Of a DNA stretch of 64,000 nt, positions 51,926 to 60,506 are shown in pieces (within the stretch, counting starts at the first letter, position 1; each line of letters starts with the position of its first letter). The position numbers and the translations under genes were made by a program. Below the pieces are notes generated by a model that saw nothing but the letters and a program-made list of their open reading frames with translations, made no database searches and was not told the DNA's origin. Source of the DNA: JANMCE01 sp031410595 (GTDB lineage Bacteria > Actinomycetota > Acidimicrobiia > Acidimicrobiales > Ilumatobacteraceae); NCBI GenBank assembly GCA_031410595.1, contig JANNZM010000104.1:1-64000 (forward strand). The letters are read 5' to 3'.

Positions 51926-52744
51926 ATGAAAGCCTCCGAACTGTTTGATGTCAATGGCCTCTCAGTACTGGTCACGGGCGCGGCCAGCGGTATCGGGCTC
52001 GGGTATGCCGAGGTGATGGCGGACAACGGTGCCCGTGTCACCTTGGTCGATGTCGATCGCGACGCGCTGCAAGCGGCGCAGGAGCGGCTGCGGGCAGAGG
52101 GTGCCAACGTCGCCGTCGAGGTTGCGGATGTGACGAAGCCCGACACCTTGCACGCCGCCGTGGCCGCGGTGCTCGCTCGAGAAGGTCGACTGGATGTGTT
52201 GTTCGCCAACGCCGGAGTTAGCGCCGGGCCGGGCTTTCTGACCGGTAGCGGTATCCGCAACGAAGCCGCAGTGTTGGAGCATCTGTCGCTCGAGACCTTT
52301 GACCGTGCCGTCAGCGTGAACCTTCGCGGTGCGTTGGCCTCGTTGCAGGCCGTGGTTCCGACCATGAAACGGCAGGGCGCTGGGCGCATCATCGTGACGA
52401 CCACCGTCTCGCTGATGCAGACCGAAACCCTTGTGAGCACGCTGTATGTCGCCTCGAAGGCCGCGCTCGGTCAGCTCGTGCGGCAGGCCGCCCTTGAGCT
52501 GGCGAAGTACGGCATCTTGGTGAATGGCATTGCGCCCGGTCCGACGATCACCGGCATCGGCGGCGGACGGCTGCGAGACCCGGCGGCTCGGGCACCGTTC
52601 GAGCACACCAACCCAATGCACCGCCTTGGCACTCCTCAAGACGTGATAGGAGCGGCCCTGTTTCTCTCCTCGCCCGCCTCTCGCTACATCACGGGCACAC
52701 AGATCGTGATTGATGGCGGCGGCTGCTTGGGCTCGGCCGACTGA
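51926..52744 (+). CDS. SDR-family oxidoreductase
   Basis: The 272-residue classical SDR has TGAASGIGLGYA (about 18-29) for the cofactor, an Asp in LVDVDRD pointing to NAD, FANAGVSAG near 93, TTTVSLMQT, YVASKAALGQLV with catalytic Tyr/Lys, and GIAPGPTITGI. It begins one base after the kinase-like gene and ends 5 bp from the convergent SARP gene. Confidence 0.9.
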   Translation: MKASELFDVNGLSVLVTGAASGIGLGYAEVMADNGARVTLVDVDRDALQAAQERLRAEGANVAVEVADVTKPDTLHAAVAAVLAREGRLDVLFANAGVSAGPGFLTGSGIRNEAAVLEHLSLETFDRAVSVNLRGALASLQAVVPTMKRQGAGRIIVTTTVSLMQTETLVSTLYVASKAALGQLVRQAALELAKYGILVNGIAPGPTITGIGGGRLRDPAARAPFEHTNPMHRLGTPQDVIGAALFLSSPASRYITGTQIVIDGGGCLGSAD

Positions 52745-52749
52745 CGTCG

Positions 52750-55713
52750 TCAGCTGGCGAGCTCGATGCGCTGCTGGACGAAGGTAACCAGGGCACTCTC
52801 GGAGAGGCGGGTCCCTTGTTGCACGGCTTCGTGGAAGTGTTCTGCACCCAATGCCGCCTTCACCTGCTCGACTACGACTGCGAAGTCGTCGGGGTCACCC
52901 GGCGCAAATGGGCTGGCCGATGTGGCACCGGAGGCGCTGAGCGCGCCATAGAGAGTGGCCGCTGCGTCGTGATCGCCATGTTTCATGAGGAGATCGACGA
53001 CGCGGCGAAGAGACAGTCGCAGGCTCACCCAGTCTCCGCCGCGGTACCAGGTGTCGATGACGACGCCCGATCCGGCTAGGGCAGTTCGCAGGTCACCATT
53101 ACGGGCTTCGAGCCACCAAACCTCGGTCTGCGCAAAGGCTTCCATCCACCGGTTGCCGACGCTATGCGCGAGCTGAGCGGCAGTCCGTAGATGACGAAGA
53201 CTCTCTGCGGGCTCGGACCCCTCCAGTGCAAGTCCGAGCGCATACGCGGCGCCGGCTAACGCAGTCGGTGACCCGCTGGCGGTCGCCGGAGCCTGGGCTT
53301 CGCCAGCGAGGATGGCGCCGCGTACATTTCGCCCCATACTTGTTTCGGCTACGGAACGCATGTAGAGCGCGTGAGCTAACCGTGCCGGTGTCCCCTGGCG
53401 AGCGTTGGCCACCATGCGGTCCATCCACTCCAAGGCATCATCGGTTTGTCCGACGTAGAACAGCGTGTTGCCGAGCGCGCGTTCAGCCAGGCCGCTGGAA
53501 GAGCGCTCCGCCGTCTGAATGTCGATCACGCGAAGACCGACATCGAGGCTGGCTTCGAGATCGCCCCGCACAAAGTGGCCGTAACTCACAATCGCCATTA
53601 CCAGTGGGTAACGAGGGTGATCAGCAGCGCCGGGAAGCTCAAGGCAACTCGTTGCCCATGAGCTCAGCTCGTAGCGAATCCGACGAAATCCGAACTCTCT
53701 AAGTCCGGCCACGATGCGGAGGGCCGCATCGACATTGCCGAGGCGCACGCTGCGGACGAAGGCGGCACGGTAGTTGTCGAAATCCGACTCGATCTGCTGC
53801 GACCATCGAGCCTCGTCCGGGCCCGTCAACCCCACGCCAGCGCGCTCGGACAACTCAGTGAACCAGTGAAGGTGAGCGTCGTCGATGAGGTTGGCGCTTT
53901 CAAACTCGTTGAGTTGCTCACGACCGTATGTCCGGAGGGTTTCCAATAACCGATATCGGGTGGGCTCCTGGCTGATCCGTTGCACCATCGACTTTTCGAC
54001 AAGCGCCGAAAGCATTTCCACGACGTCGGGAGTCTCGTCTGCGCCGTCAACAATCGTGGAGCCTGGCTCGGCGCATACCGCCTTCGCAGCTGCCAGGTCG
54101 AAGCTCCCGGCGAACGCAGCGAGTCGAGCGAACAGCACCTGTTCATCGTGGTTCAGCTGTCGGAAGGACCACCCAACGGTGTCTCGCAGGGTTCGGTGGC
54201 GGCGATCGGCCAAACGCATGCTCGAGCTAAGAACAACCGACGGCGTGTCGAGGCGCTCGAGGATGGTCTCGGGTGACAGCGACCGGAACCGCGCAGCAAC
54301 AAGCTCCAGCGCGAGCGGCAGGCCATCAAGGCGTCGACAGATCTCGTTCAAAACCTCGGCGTTGGTTGGTGTGATCACAAAGCCGGGAACGGCGGTTGCG
54401 ACTCGCTCCACAAGGAGCTGTACGGCCGGAGCACTCGCGACCGTCTCGAGGCTGATCTCGTCCGGTTCGACCGTCGCTAGTGGATGGACGGCAAGAACCA
54501 CCTCGCCCGGTAAGCCGAGTGCCTCGCGGGAGGTAGCGAGCATGCGTACATCTGGGCATTCCGCTCGGATGCGATCAAGGAAGGGAACCAGCGTGTCGAG
54601 CAGATGCTCACAGTTATCGAACACAAGGAGTTGCCCGCGCTCGGCGAGGGCGTCGAGCACCGCCCTTTCGATAGTGACGTGTTGGCGTGGTTGGACATCA
54701 AGCGCCGTAGCCAACGCGTCGCTCAACGAATTCGGGTTGCTGACGGCCGCGAGTTCGATGAACACCACACCGTCGCGAAAGCCGAGGTCGGTGGCCGCCA
54801 TTCGGCGCGCCAGGCGGGTTTTGCCCACGCCGCCGGGTCCGGACAGCGTAACGAGCTGCGCCCGATCAAGGGCAGTTGCGATCCGCGTCAAGTCTTGCTC
54901 TCGGCCAACGAGCGGTGTCGGATTGTCAATAACCAACGGATGTGGTTGCCGCGATGCCTTCTGCTCGACGGGTCGACTCAGTGTGTCGTCATCGGCCAGG
55001 ATTCGGCGCTCGCTCTCCTGGAGTGACACCGATGGTTCAAGACCCATGTCCTCGCGAAGAAGGGTACGAAACTCATTGGCTCGACGAAGTGCCTCGCCCT
55101 GGCGGCCATCTCGGTAGAGGGCGATCATGAGCTGGCGGACGAAGCATTCGCGCAACGGATAGTTGGCGGTCAGACGCTCCAAATCTCCGATCAAGGACAT
55201 GTCGCCACCCTTGGCAAGACGGCTTTCGATCCAGGCCTCGTTCTGGGTCTGGCGCAACTCATCGAGGCGAACCGCTTCGGGTCGAATCCATTCGTGATCG
55301 GCCAAATCTCCAAACGCTCGACCTCGCCACCACGACAGAGCGGAGCCAAGCAGATCGGCGGCCCTCGCGGCGTCCGGCTCACTTGCGGCCTGTCTCGTCA
55401 GCCGATCAAACTGATCAACATCGAGCCCTCCGTCTGCGATCGTGAGTCGATAGCCACCGTCCGTTGCCACGATCTCACCGCTCGGTTCGAGCGCACGACG
55501 GAGGCGCGACAAGTGACTCTGTAACGTTGCGACGGCTGCGGCCGGAGGCTCGTCACCCCATAGCGCGTCACACAAACGGTCGATCGAAACCACCTCACCG
55601 CGATGGGCTGCCAGAACGCCTAAGACCAGCCGAGGCTTGGGTCCCAACGTGGCGCGCTCAAGCCCTAGTCCCTCGACAAGAACTGGTCCCAAGATCCTCA
55701 CGAGGAGATCCAT
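52750..55713 (-). CDS. SARP/AfsR-like transcriptional activator with AAA and TPR domains
   Basis: The 987-residue regulator has an OmpR-type winged helix at 1-95 (LVRILGPVLVEGLG, LVLGVLAAHRGEVVSIDRLC), a bacterial transcriptional activation domain at about 95-245 (ending LREDMGLEPSVSLQESERRI), and an NB-ARC/AAA ATPase with P-loop SGPGGVGKTRLARRM near 305 and VFDNCEHLLD near 375. An all-helical TPR-like region follows to the end. SARP proteins switch on secondary-metabolism or catabolic genes. ATG 55713 is divergent from the tautomerase-cupin pair, with a perfect palindrome between them. It is free of frameshifts despite its length. Confidence 0.92.
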   Translation of the reverse strand: MDLLVRILGPVLVEGLGLERATLGPKPRLVLGVLAAHRGEVVSIDRLCDALWGDEPPAAAVATLQSHLSRLRRALEPSGEIVATDGGYRLTIADGGLDVDQFDRLTRQAASEPDAARAADLLGSALSWWRGRAFGDLADHEWIRPEAVRLDELRQTQNEAWIESRLAKGGDMSLIGDLERLTANYPLRECFVRQLMIALYRDGRQGEALRRANEFRTLLREDMGLEPSVSLQESERRILADDDTLSRPVEQKASRQPHPLVIDNPTPLVGREQDLTRIATALDRAQLVTLSGPGGVGKTRLARRMAATDLGFRDGVVFIELAAVSNPNSLSDALATALDVQPRQHVTIERAVLDALAERGQLLVFDNCEHLLDTLVPFLDRIRAECPDVRMLATSREALGLPGEVVLAVHPLATVEPDEISLETVASAPAVQLLVERVATAVPGFVITPTNAEVLNEICRRLDGLPLALELVAARFRSLSPETILERLDTPSVVLSSSMRLADRRHRTLRDTVGWSFRQLNHDEQVLFARLAAFAGSFDLAAAKAVCAEPGSTIVDGADETPDVVEMLSALVEKSMVQRISQEPTRYRLLETLRTYGREQLNEFESANLIDDAHLHWFTELSERAGVGLTGPDEARWSQQIESDFDNYRAAFVRSVRLGNVDAALRIVAGLREFGFRRIRYELSSWATSCLELPGAADHPRYPLVMAIVSYGHFVRGDLEASLDVGLRVIDIQTAERSSSGLAERALGNTLFYVGQTDDALEWMDRMVANARQGTPARLAHALYMRSVAETSMGRNVRGAILAGEAQAPATASGSPTALAGAAYALGLALEGSEPAESLRHLRTAAQLAHSVGNRWMEAFAQTEVWWLEARNGDLRTALAGSGVVIDTWYRGGDWVSLRLSLRRVVDLLMKHGDHDAAATLYGALSASGATSASPFAPGDPDDFAVVVEQVKAALGAEHFHEAVQQGTRLSESALVTFVQQRIELAS

Positions 55714-55732
55714 ACATCCATCATGCTCGTCT

Positions 55733-55754
55733 TGCTTGCAGTGTGCTGCAAGCA
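55733..55754. promoter_or_regulatory. perfect palindrome in the SARP/tautomerase divergent region
   Basis: TGCTTGCAG-TGTG-CTGCAAGCA has perfect 9-bp arms. It lies 20 bp upstream of the SARP start and 102 bp upstream of the tautomerase start. It is a likely operator, perhaps for the SARP itself, although SARP sites are usually direct repeats. Confidence 0.55.
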
Positions 55755-55855
55755 CGTTGCAACGCCGGTGCCAGCCACATACCGCAAAGCCACAAAGGGC
55801 TCGTTCGACGATGTCTTTGGCAACAACGCCAAACAACGAGAAAAGGACGAGAGAC

Positions 55856-56083
55856 ATGCCTTTTGTAAACGTCAAACTCATCAAAGGTGTCTTCACACCC
55901 GACCAGAAGCGCGAGATGATCACCAAGTTGACCGACACCATGGTCGGCATCGAGGGCGAATCGATGCGTCAGGTCACCTGGGTGGCCATCGAGGAAGTCG
56001 ACAGCGGCGACTGGGGAATCGGAGGCCACGGCCTGACAACCCAGGACGTCAAAGACCTTCAGGCCGGACGGGTCCACGCATAG
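55856..56083 (+). CDS. 4-oxalocrotonate tautomerase-family protein
   Basis: The 75-residue protein starts MPFVNVKLIKGVF, so the catalytic Pro would be residue 2 (Pro1 after Met removal). VWVAIEEVDSGDWGIGG-like sequence near residues 42-57 supplies the family's second motif. It tautomerises unsaturated keto acids in aromatic catabolism, or acts on another small substrate. It precedes the cupin gene by 16 bp and is divergent from the SARP gene. Confidence 0.88.
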   Translation: MPFVNVKLIKGVFTPDQKREMITKLTDTMVGIEGESMRQVTWVAIEEVDSGDWGIGGHGLTTQDVKDLQAGRVHA

Positions 56084-56099
56084 TGAACGGAGAACTCAC

Positions 56100-56621
56100 A
56101 TGAACAAGATCCGCTACGCGCTCGGTTCGGTCGCGATCGTTGCGTTCGCTGGGATAGCACTCTCCAACCCTGGCACCGCCACACCCGCGCCGACGCCGGC
56201 ACTCTCGGTGCCAGCCCACGATCATCACGAACAGCACAGCAACAACATCGTCTACGGGCCGGCGCCGGATGTCTTCCCGCCCGGCGCCGAGATGGCTGTT
56301 CTGCAAGGTGACCCCTCGGTTGCCGGACAGATTTTCACCGTTCGATTGCGATTGCCGAACGGCTACGTCATTCCGCCGCACTTTCATCCAACCGACGAAA
56401 GCGTCACCGTGATCAAGGGCGCGTTCAAGGTGGGGCTCGGCGATCACTTTGACAAAGATGCGTTCCTCCCGACGTTGCAGCGAGGTGACTTCATCGTTGC
56501 TCCGGCGAATGCCAATCACTTCGCGCAGGCGAAGGGACGCACCGAGGTACAGGTCCACGCCGTCGGGCCGTTTCAGATGACGTATGTGAATCCGGCCGAC
56601 GATCCCCGCAGCCCAAAGTAG
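56100..56621 (+). CDS. secreted cupin-domain protein
   Basis: The 173-residue protein has a signal peptide (KIRYALGSVAIVAFAGIALS) followed by a Pro/Ala/His-rich linker, then a cupin barrel with VIPPHFHPTDESVTVIKG (His-x-His and Glu metal ligands, about 97-114) and the second motif GDFIVAPANANHFAQA. It is exported and probably binds a metal. With the tautomerase it forms a two-gene unit opposite the SARP regulator. Confidence 0.85.
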   Translation: MNKIRYALGSVAIVAFAGIALSNPGTATPAPTPALSVPAHDHHEQHSNNIVYGPAPDVFPPGAEMAVLQGDPSVAGQIFTVRLRLPNGYVIPPHFHPTDESVTVIKGAFKVGLGDHFDKDAFLPTLQRGDFIVAPANANHFAQAKGRTEVQVHAVGPFQMTYVNPADDPRSPK

Positions 56622-56938
56622 AACCGCCCGGGATTCAACGCCCACCCAATCTGCTGCTACGCCCTCCGTGGGCGTGGCAGCACGTTGGCGTGGGGTTCCA
56701 GCGAGCGAGGCGTCATTCCTGCGCCGCTCCGGCTGAAACAACGAGACACCTAAGGGCACGAATCCCAACTCGGGGCGTGTTGCGTTCTGCTGGTCGCAAG
56801 GGTTGGAACGTCCAGCCGTCCATCAGGACAGGTCGGAGCTGTTAGAAGCTCATAGAGCCAGGCCAACAGGTAATTTCTTAACAAAGAAACATGGTCGTAC
56901 CTATAGCATTCCTATCTGTTATTGGGTACAATTGTTCT
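56622..56938. other. intergenic region before the HNH gene
   Basis: No gene is supported. The last 60 bp are AT-rich, with TACAAT at 56927-56932 placed 6 nt before ATG 56939, a leaderless promoter candidate. The rest holds nothing recognised. Confidence 0.45.
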
Positions 56939-58105
56939 ATGTCGGCGGACAAGACCACTCTCGAACTTGAGGCCATCACCTCGGACCCGACGGGCCACGG
57001 ACTACGCAACAACCTGGCCCTGTTCGATCGTTGTTTGGCATCGATCATTCAGGACCTGTCCGTGTTCGATCAGAGTGCTGAGTGGGCTCTCGACGGGTAC
57101 AAGTCGTTGAACAGCTGGCTCTGTCACGAAACGCGTCGCTCGTCGGCTGACGCGTATCGGATGCTCCAACTGATGCGCCAACTCCGCTCGCTCCCGGTCA
57201 CCGAGGAAGCATTCGCGTCAGGTGTGCTGGCCGCGTCGCAGGCTTTGGTGATCGCTGCGAACGTGAACGACAAAACCATCGACCTGTTCGCCGACGCTGA
57301 AGCCGAGATGGTGCCGTTGCTGGCGGAATGCAGCCTGGATCAGACCGGGCGCGTGATGAAGGAATGGGCCGCACGCGCCAAAGCCGCGGTCGACGCCGAT
57401 TCCGGTCGCGATCCCGAGCCAGAGACCGATCACCTGCACTTCTCGGCGTTGATGGATGGACGTTTCAAACTGGATGGGCAAGTGTCCGGTGACGACGCGA
57501 AAGTGGTCGAAGAAGGCCTCAACGCCTGCCTCCCCGAACTCGTCGAAGGCGAACCGATACTCCCGTACTCGCAGCGCCAAGCCGCAGCGTTGGTTGAGAT
57601 GGCACGGCGAGCGTTGCAAAACGTTCCCAGCCCAGCGCGTCGATCGGTTGAAATGACCGTGCTCATCGACTTTCACGACTACGTGAACGGCGGAGTCGCG
57701 AAATACGCCGACGGCACGATGCTCGCCCCCGACCGGGTGAAGCGGTTGTTGTGTGACGCGAATCTGACGTTCATTGTGCAAGGTGAGCAGGGTGAACCGC
57801 TCTGGATGTCCCAAACCGTCCGATCGGCCACGCCGGCACAGTGGCGGGCGCTGGTCGCTCGGGATCGGCACTGTGCGTTTCCGGGCTGCACCATGAAACC
57901 GATCTGGTGCGAAGCCCACCACGTCGCCGAGTACGACCGGGACCATGGTCCGACCGATATCGACAACATGGCCCTGCTCTGCGGCCCCCACCACAAGACC
58001 GTCCACAAGGCCGGCTGGACCGTCAAGATGGAACCAGGCCAACACCTCGTCATCACCACACCCGAAGGCCACGTTCTACGCGGCCCACCCCGCACCCTCC
58101 AATAA
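56939..58105 (+). CDS. HNH endonuclease with DUF222 (13E12-repeat type)
   Basis: The 388-residue protein has the DUF222 helical domain (LSVFDQSAEWALDGYKSLNS, AYRMLQLMRQLRSLPV at about 40-85; SALMDGRFKLDGQVSGDDAK near 170). A C-terminal HNH nuclease fold follows: DRHCAFPGCTMKPIWCEAHH, then NMALLCGPHHKTVHKAGW with zinc cysteines and the HNH histidines. These genes are common and multicopy in Actinobacteria; some accompany mobile introns or repeats, and the role of most is unknown. It appears complete. Confidence 0.92.
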   Translation: MSADKTTLELEAITSDPTGHGLRNNLALFDRCLASIIQDLSVFDQSAEWALDGYKSLNSWLCHETRRSSADAYRMLQLMRQLRSLPVTEEAFASGVLAASQALVIAANVNDKTIDLFADAEAEMVPLLAECSLDQTGRVMKEWAARAKAAVDADSGRDPEPETDHLHFSALMDGRFKLDGQVSGDDAKVVEEGLNACLPELVEGEPILPYSQRQAAALVEMARRALQNVPSPARRSVEMTVLIDFHDYVNGGVAKYADGTMLAPDRVKRLLCDANLTFIVQGEQGEPLWMSQTVRSATPAQWRALVARDRHCAFPGCTMKPIWCEAHHVAEYDRDHGPTDIDNMALLCGPHHKTVHKAGWTVKMEPGQHLVITTPEGHVLRGPPRTLQ

Positions 58106-58332
58106 CCCCTGCGGAACAAGCAATCGAGACACCCGTAAGCAGGCCCAACCGGGCCTGCTTCCCGCGCTCTGCAAATTGATTCCCGACGGGATCTGCGATT
58201 GTCGTCACGTAGATGTTTAGGCGCAAGTCAGGACGTCGCAACGGTAACCATGCCGCTCGGTGGCACGATGAATCACCCGACCGTAGGCGCACCAATGGAC
58301 AGGACCCGCATTCGGTCGGCACACTGCGTGAC
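58106..58332. other. gap before the ABM-domain gene
   Basis: No gene is supported. A GCAGGCCCAACCGGGCCTGC hairpin (58139-58158) lies about 35 bp after the HNH stop and is a plausible rho-independent-like terminator without a T-run. Confidence 0.5.
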
Positions 58333-59196
58333 ATGAGCACGTTGGCCGGGTTGGATTCGAGCGGTCGGCGAATACCGACTGTGATTGTGGCTCGCCATGT
58401 TCGGCCGGGCCGCGAGGCCGAGTTCACCGAGTGGATGGAGCACATGCGGACAACGGTGGAGAGACAACCCGGTTTTCTTCACGCCGATTTCCAACCCCCC
58501 GACGACTTACATCCTGACGAATGGGTCGTGACTTTTCAGTTCAGCGACGGCCATTCGTTGAACGGGTGGATGGAGTCCGACGAACGGCGGGAACTGGTGG
58601 CCGCTGGTGAGCCGCTCACCATCGGCGATCCGCGCCAGCAAATTCTGGCGGTTGATCGACCCGTCGGGACCCGTCCCGTGACCGCGGTGATCTCTTCACG
58701 GGTCAAGCCCGGCGGTATGGATGACTACCGAAGAGTGCACGCCGAGATCGGCGCGGTCATGCGGACAACCGAGGGCTTCCTGCGCTCAGAACTCTTCGAG
58801 GCGGTGGACGGGCTCCAGACCGACACCGTCGTCGTGTTCTCGTTCGACAGTCGAGCCCATCTGGACGCCTGGTTGCACTCGGGCACCCGCCAAGCTCTGA
58901 TTGCTCGATTCGAGCCACTGATCGAAGGCCCTCGCCATCTCAATGTCGTGGGCGGATTTGCCGGCTGGTTCACCAACGCGAACGCCCAAACCGTTAAGCG
59001 CTGGAAGCAGACCCTTGCCGTGTTGTGCGGGTTGTTCCCGACATCGTTGATCATCGCCATTGTTCGAGCGCGCGTGGCTCCTCACCTTCCGCTCCTTCCC
59101 GCCGTGTTCACGGGCAACGTCATCGGCAGCATCGCCATGAGCTACGTGGTGATGCCCCGCGTCACCCGCATCCTGTCGTCCTGGCTGGGCCGGTAA
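58333..59196 (+). CDS. duplicated ABM-domain (antibiotic biosynthesis monooxygenase) membrane protein
   Basis: The 287-residue protein has two ferredoxin-like ABM repeats: TVIVARHVRPGREAEFTEWM with PGFLHADFQPPDD (about 14-100), and TAVISSRVKPGGMDDYRRVH with EGFLRSELFEAVDG (about 112-200). Two membrane spans follow (TLAVLCGLFPTSLIIAIV, and VFTGNVIGSIAMSYVVM). Such ABM-membrane fusions occur in diverse bacteria; heme or quinone chemistry is possible but unproven. I took ATG 58333; upstream codons look unrelated. Confidence 0.8.
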   Translation: MSTLAGLDSSGRRIPTVIVARHVRPGREAEFTEWMEHMRTTVERQPGFLHADFQPPDDLHPDEWVVTFQFSDGHSLNGWMESDERRELVAAGEPLTIGDPRQQILAVDRPVGTRPVTAVISSRVKPGGMDDYRRVHAEIGAVMRTTEGFLRSELFEAVDGLQTDTVVVFSFDSRAHLDAWLHSGTRQALIARFEPLIEGPRHLNVVGGFAGWFTNANAQTVKRWKQTLAVLCGLFPTSLIIAIVRARVAPHLPLLPAVFTGNVIGSIAMSYVVMPRVTRILSSWLGR

Positions 59197-59226
59197 CGAC
59201 ACCCGAGCGGTGGCAGAAGGCCTACA

Positions 59227-59255
59227 GCTGCGACCGGGCGGACCCGATCGCAGCC
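59227..59255 (-). terminator. hairpin repeat, copy 1
   Basis: GCTGCGACCGGG and CCCGATCGCAGC form a 12-bp stem with one imperfect pair and a CGGA loop. About 47 bp around it match copy 2 at 59932-59978 with about five differences. There is no T-run, so it is a stem-only terminator for the minus-strand fragment ending at 59287. Confidence 0.55.
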
Positions 59256-59286
59256 AACCAAACTAGGCCTTGTCCCGCCTCAACTG

Positions 59287-59475
59287 TCAGGCGAGTGTGG
59301 TGAGTAGGTCGTTGAGGGTTTGCTTTTCGGCGGCGACCACCGGGCTGGTGGATCGCAGGGCTCGAAGTACCTTGTCGATCTTGCCGTCGATGGCCGTCCA
59401 GGCTGCCCCATTGCGCGCCTGCAGTTTGGCTTGGCCGGCTTCCCAAGCGACTTCAAGGTCGGTGATACGCGTGGT
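59287..59475 (-). pseudogene. C-terminal fragment of a helical secreted-type protein
   Basis: The frame reads RITDLEVAWEAGQAKLQARN, WTAIDGKIDKVLRALRSTSP and EKQTLNDLLTTLA to the stop. It resembles the C-terminus of small periplasmic helical proteins, but has no start of its own. It is joined at about 59475 to the damaged COG4705-like gene, so a deletion seems to have fused two neighbours. Confidence 0.5.
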
Positions 59476-59749
59476 CGCGCCACATGGGCTTTGTCGGTGA
59501 GTTGTCGGTGACCAGTGTGCCGAACACGCTGATCACGGCGAACGTCAGCCAATAACGCACGGGCCTGTAGCTCTTGGCCAAAACTGTGCAGACAGTGCGG
59601 CGATGAGCAGCACCCCGGTGATGATCGATGTGCCCGTCAACCCGGGATTGAGATTGACCTTCAGGTCTTCGGCCACCGTCTCGCCCACCGTCGTGCAACA
59701 GATCTTGATAATCCAAAAGAGGATCGTGACCTCCGGGGACCTTGTTCAA
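59476..59749 (-). pseudogene. COG4705-like membrane protein gene, frameshifted and deleted
   Basis: Pieces in different frames are LNKVPEVTILFWIIKICC (after dropping one base from the G4 run at 59735-59738), TVGETVAEDLKVNLNPGLTG, TSIITGVLLIAALSAQF, and then, in a new frame, SYRPVRYWLTFAVISVFG with TLVTDN. These are the KVPEVT, VGET and VTDN landmarks of COG4705 multi-span proteins. The middle and C-terminal spans are missing, so no transporter-like protein can be made. Confidence 0.65.
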
Positions 59750-59930
59750 AGCCCCGAGGCGCAAGCGACATCCACCTTTGATTGCGTACCTACGCTCACA
59801 ACTATGTCCCCTTCGTTGGGCCTCCGTTGCCAGCAGCATGCGTTTCATCGCAACCTTCGTCCCGCCAGGACGAAACTCGGTGTGCGAGCGTAGCCCGCAC
59901 CCGTATCGGACGGCTGTTGCCGACCGTGTC
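59750..59930. other. short spacer between damaged gene and hairpin copy 2
   Basis: Nothing is recognised beyond the probable 5' region of the COG4705-like gene. Confidence 0.3.
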
Positions 59931-59960
59931 GGCTGCGACCGGGCGGACCCGGTCGCAGCC
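59931..59960 (-). terminator. hairpin repeat, copy 2
   Basis: GGCTGCGACCGGG pairs perfectly with CCCGGTCGCAGCC (13 bp, CGGA loop). It begins 8 bp after the stop of the small secreted protein gene and has no T-run; it is probably its terminator. It is a near copy of 59227-59255. Confidence 0.65.
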
Positions 59961-59967
59961 GATTGAA

Positions 59968-60351
59968 CTAGGCCTTGGTCGTTGCGGTGGTGGCCGTCGC
60001 TGCAGCATCTGCAGCGTCTTCTGCTGCCTCAGCAGCCTTGCGCTCGGGGCTTTCGGCCGCTTCGTGAGCCGGATCCTGGTTCGAACCCTTGCCACCGTGA
60101 CCGTGTCCGCCACCGTGGCCCTTGCCGGCTGCTTCGGCAGCAGCCTCTTCGGGAGTTTCAGCGGCCTCGTGGGCGGCGTCTTTGTTGCTGTCGTCAACCG
60201 GGGCAACCGGGGTCGCCGCAGCAGCCGGGGCAACGGTGGTGACCGTGGTGGTTTGCGCGCCAGAGATGCCTGGGGTGCCGAGGGCTACGCCTACTGCGCC
60301 GCCAAGGGCGAGGCCAGCCACAAGTCCAACTGCTGCAATACGATGTTTCAT
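59968..60351 (-). CDS. small secreted Ala/His/Gly-rich protein with an internal duplication
   Basis: The 127-residue protein has a signal peptide (AAVGLVAGLALGGAVGVAL). A Thr/Ala/Pro spacer follows, then two related acidic units, DAAHEAAETPEEAAAEAAGK and DPAHEAAESPERKAAEAAED, separated by the glycine/histidine linker HGGGHGHGGKG that could bind a metal. The end is Ala/Thr low-complexity. I recognise no family. It lies next to a two-component system in the opposite direction and may be its target or a cell-surface sensor part. Confidence 0.7.
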   Translation of the reverse strand: MKHRIAAVGLVAGLALGGAVGVALGTPGISGAQTTTVTTVAPAAAATPVAPVDDSNKDAAHEAAETPEEAAAEAAGKGHGGGHGHGGKGSNQDPAHEAAESPERKAAEAAEDAADAAATATTATTKA

Positions 60352-60506
60352 AAGGAATGCCTTTCGAAGTTTGGAACACGAACCGGGTGCCCGCCGGTTC
60401 TACATTCGACCCGTGCGCTGTGAGCGCAAGCGGAAATCGCTGAAAAAACGCTGAAGGATCATCAGCTCAAAGCCAGCGGACCGCGAGGAGGGCTACGTTC
60501 GTCGGG

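Noticed and set aside
51127..52440. A 437-codon minus-strand frame over the kinase-like and SDR genes
   Set aside because: It covers two genes in antisense; both of these have strong family motifs on the plus strand.
53885..55117. A 410-codon plus-strand frame opposite the SARP gene
   Set aside because: Antisense of the ATPase domain; Ser/Arg-rich as expected from reverse reading of GC-rich codons.
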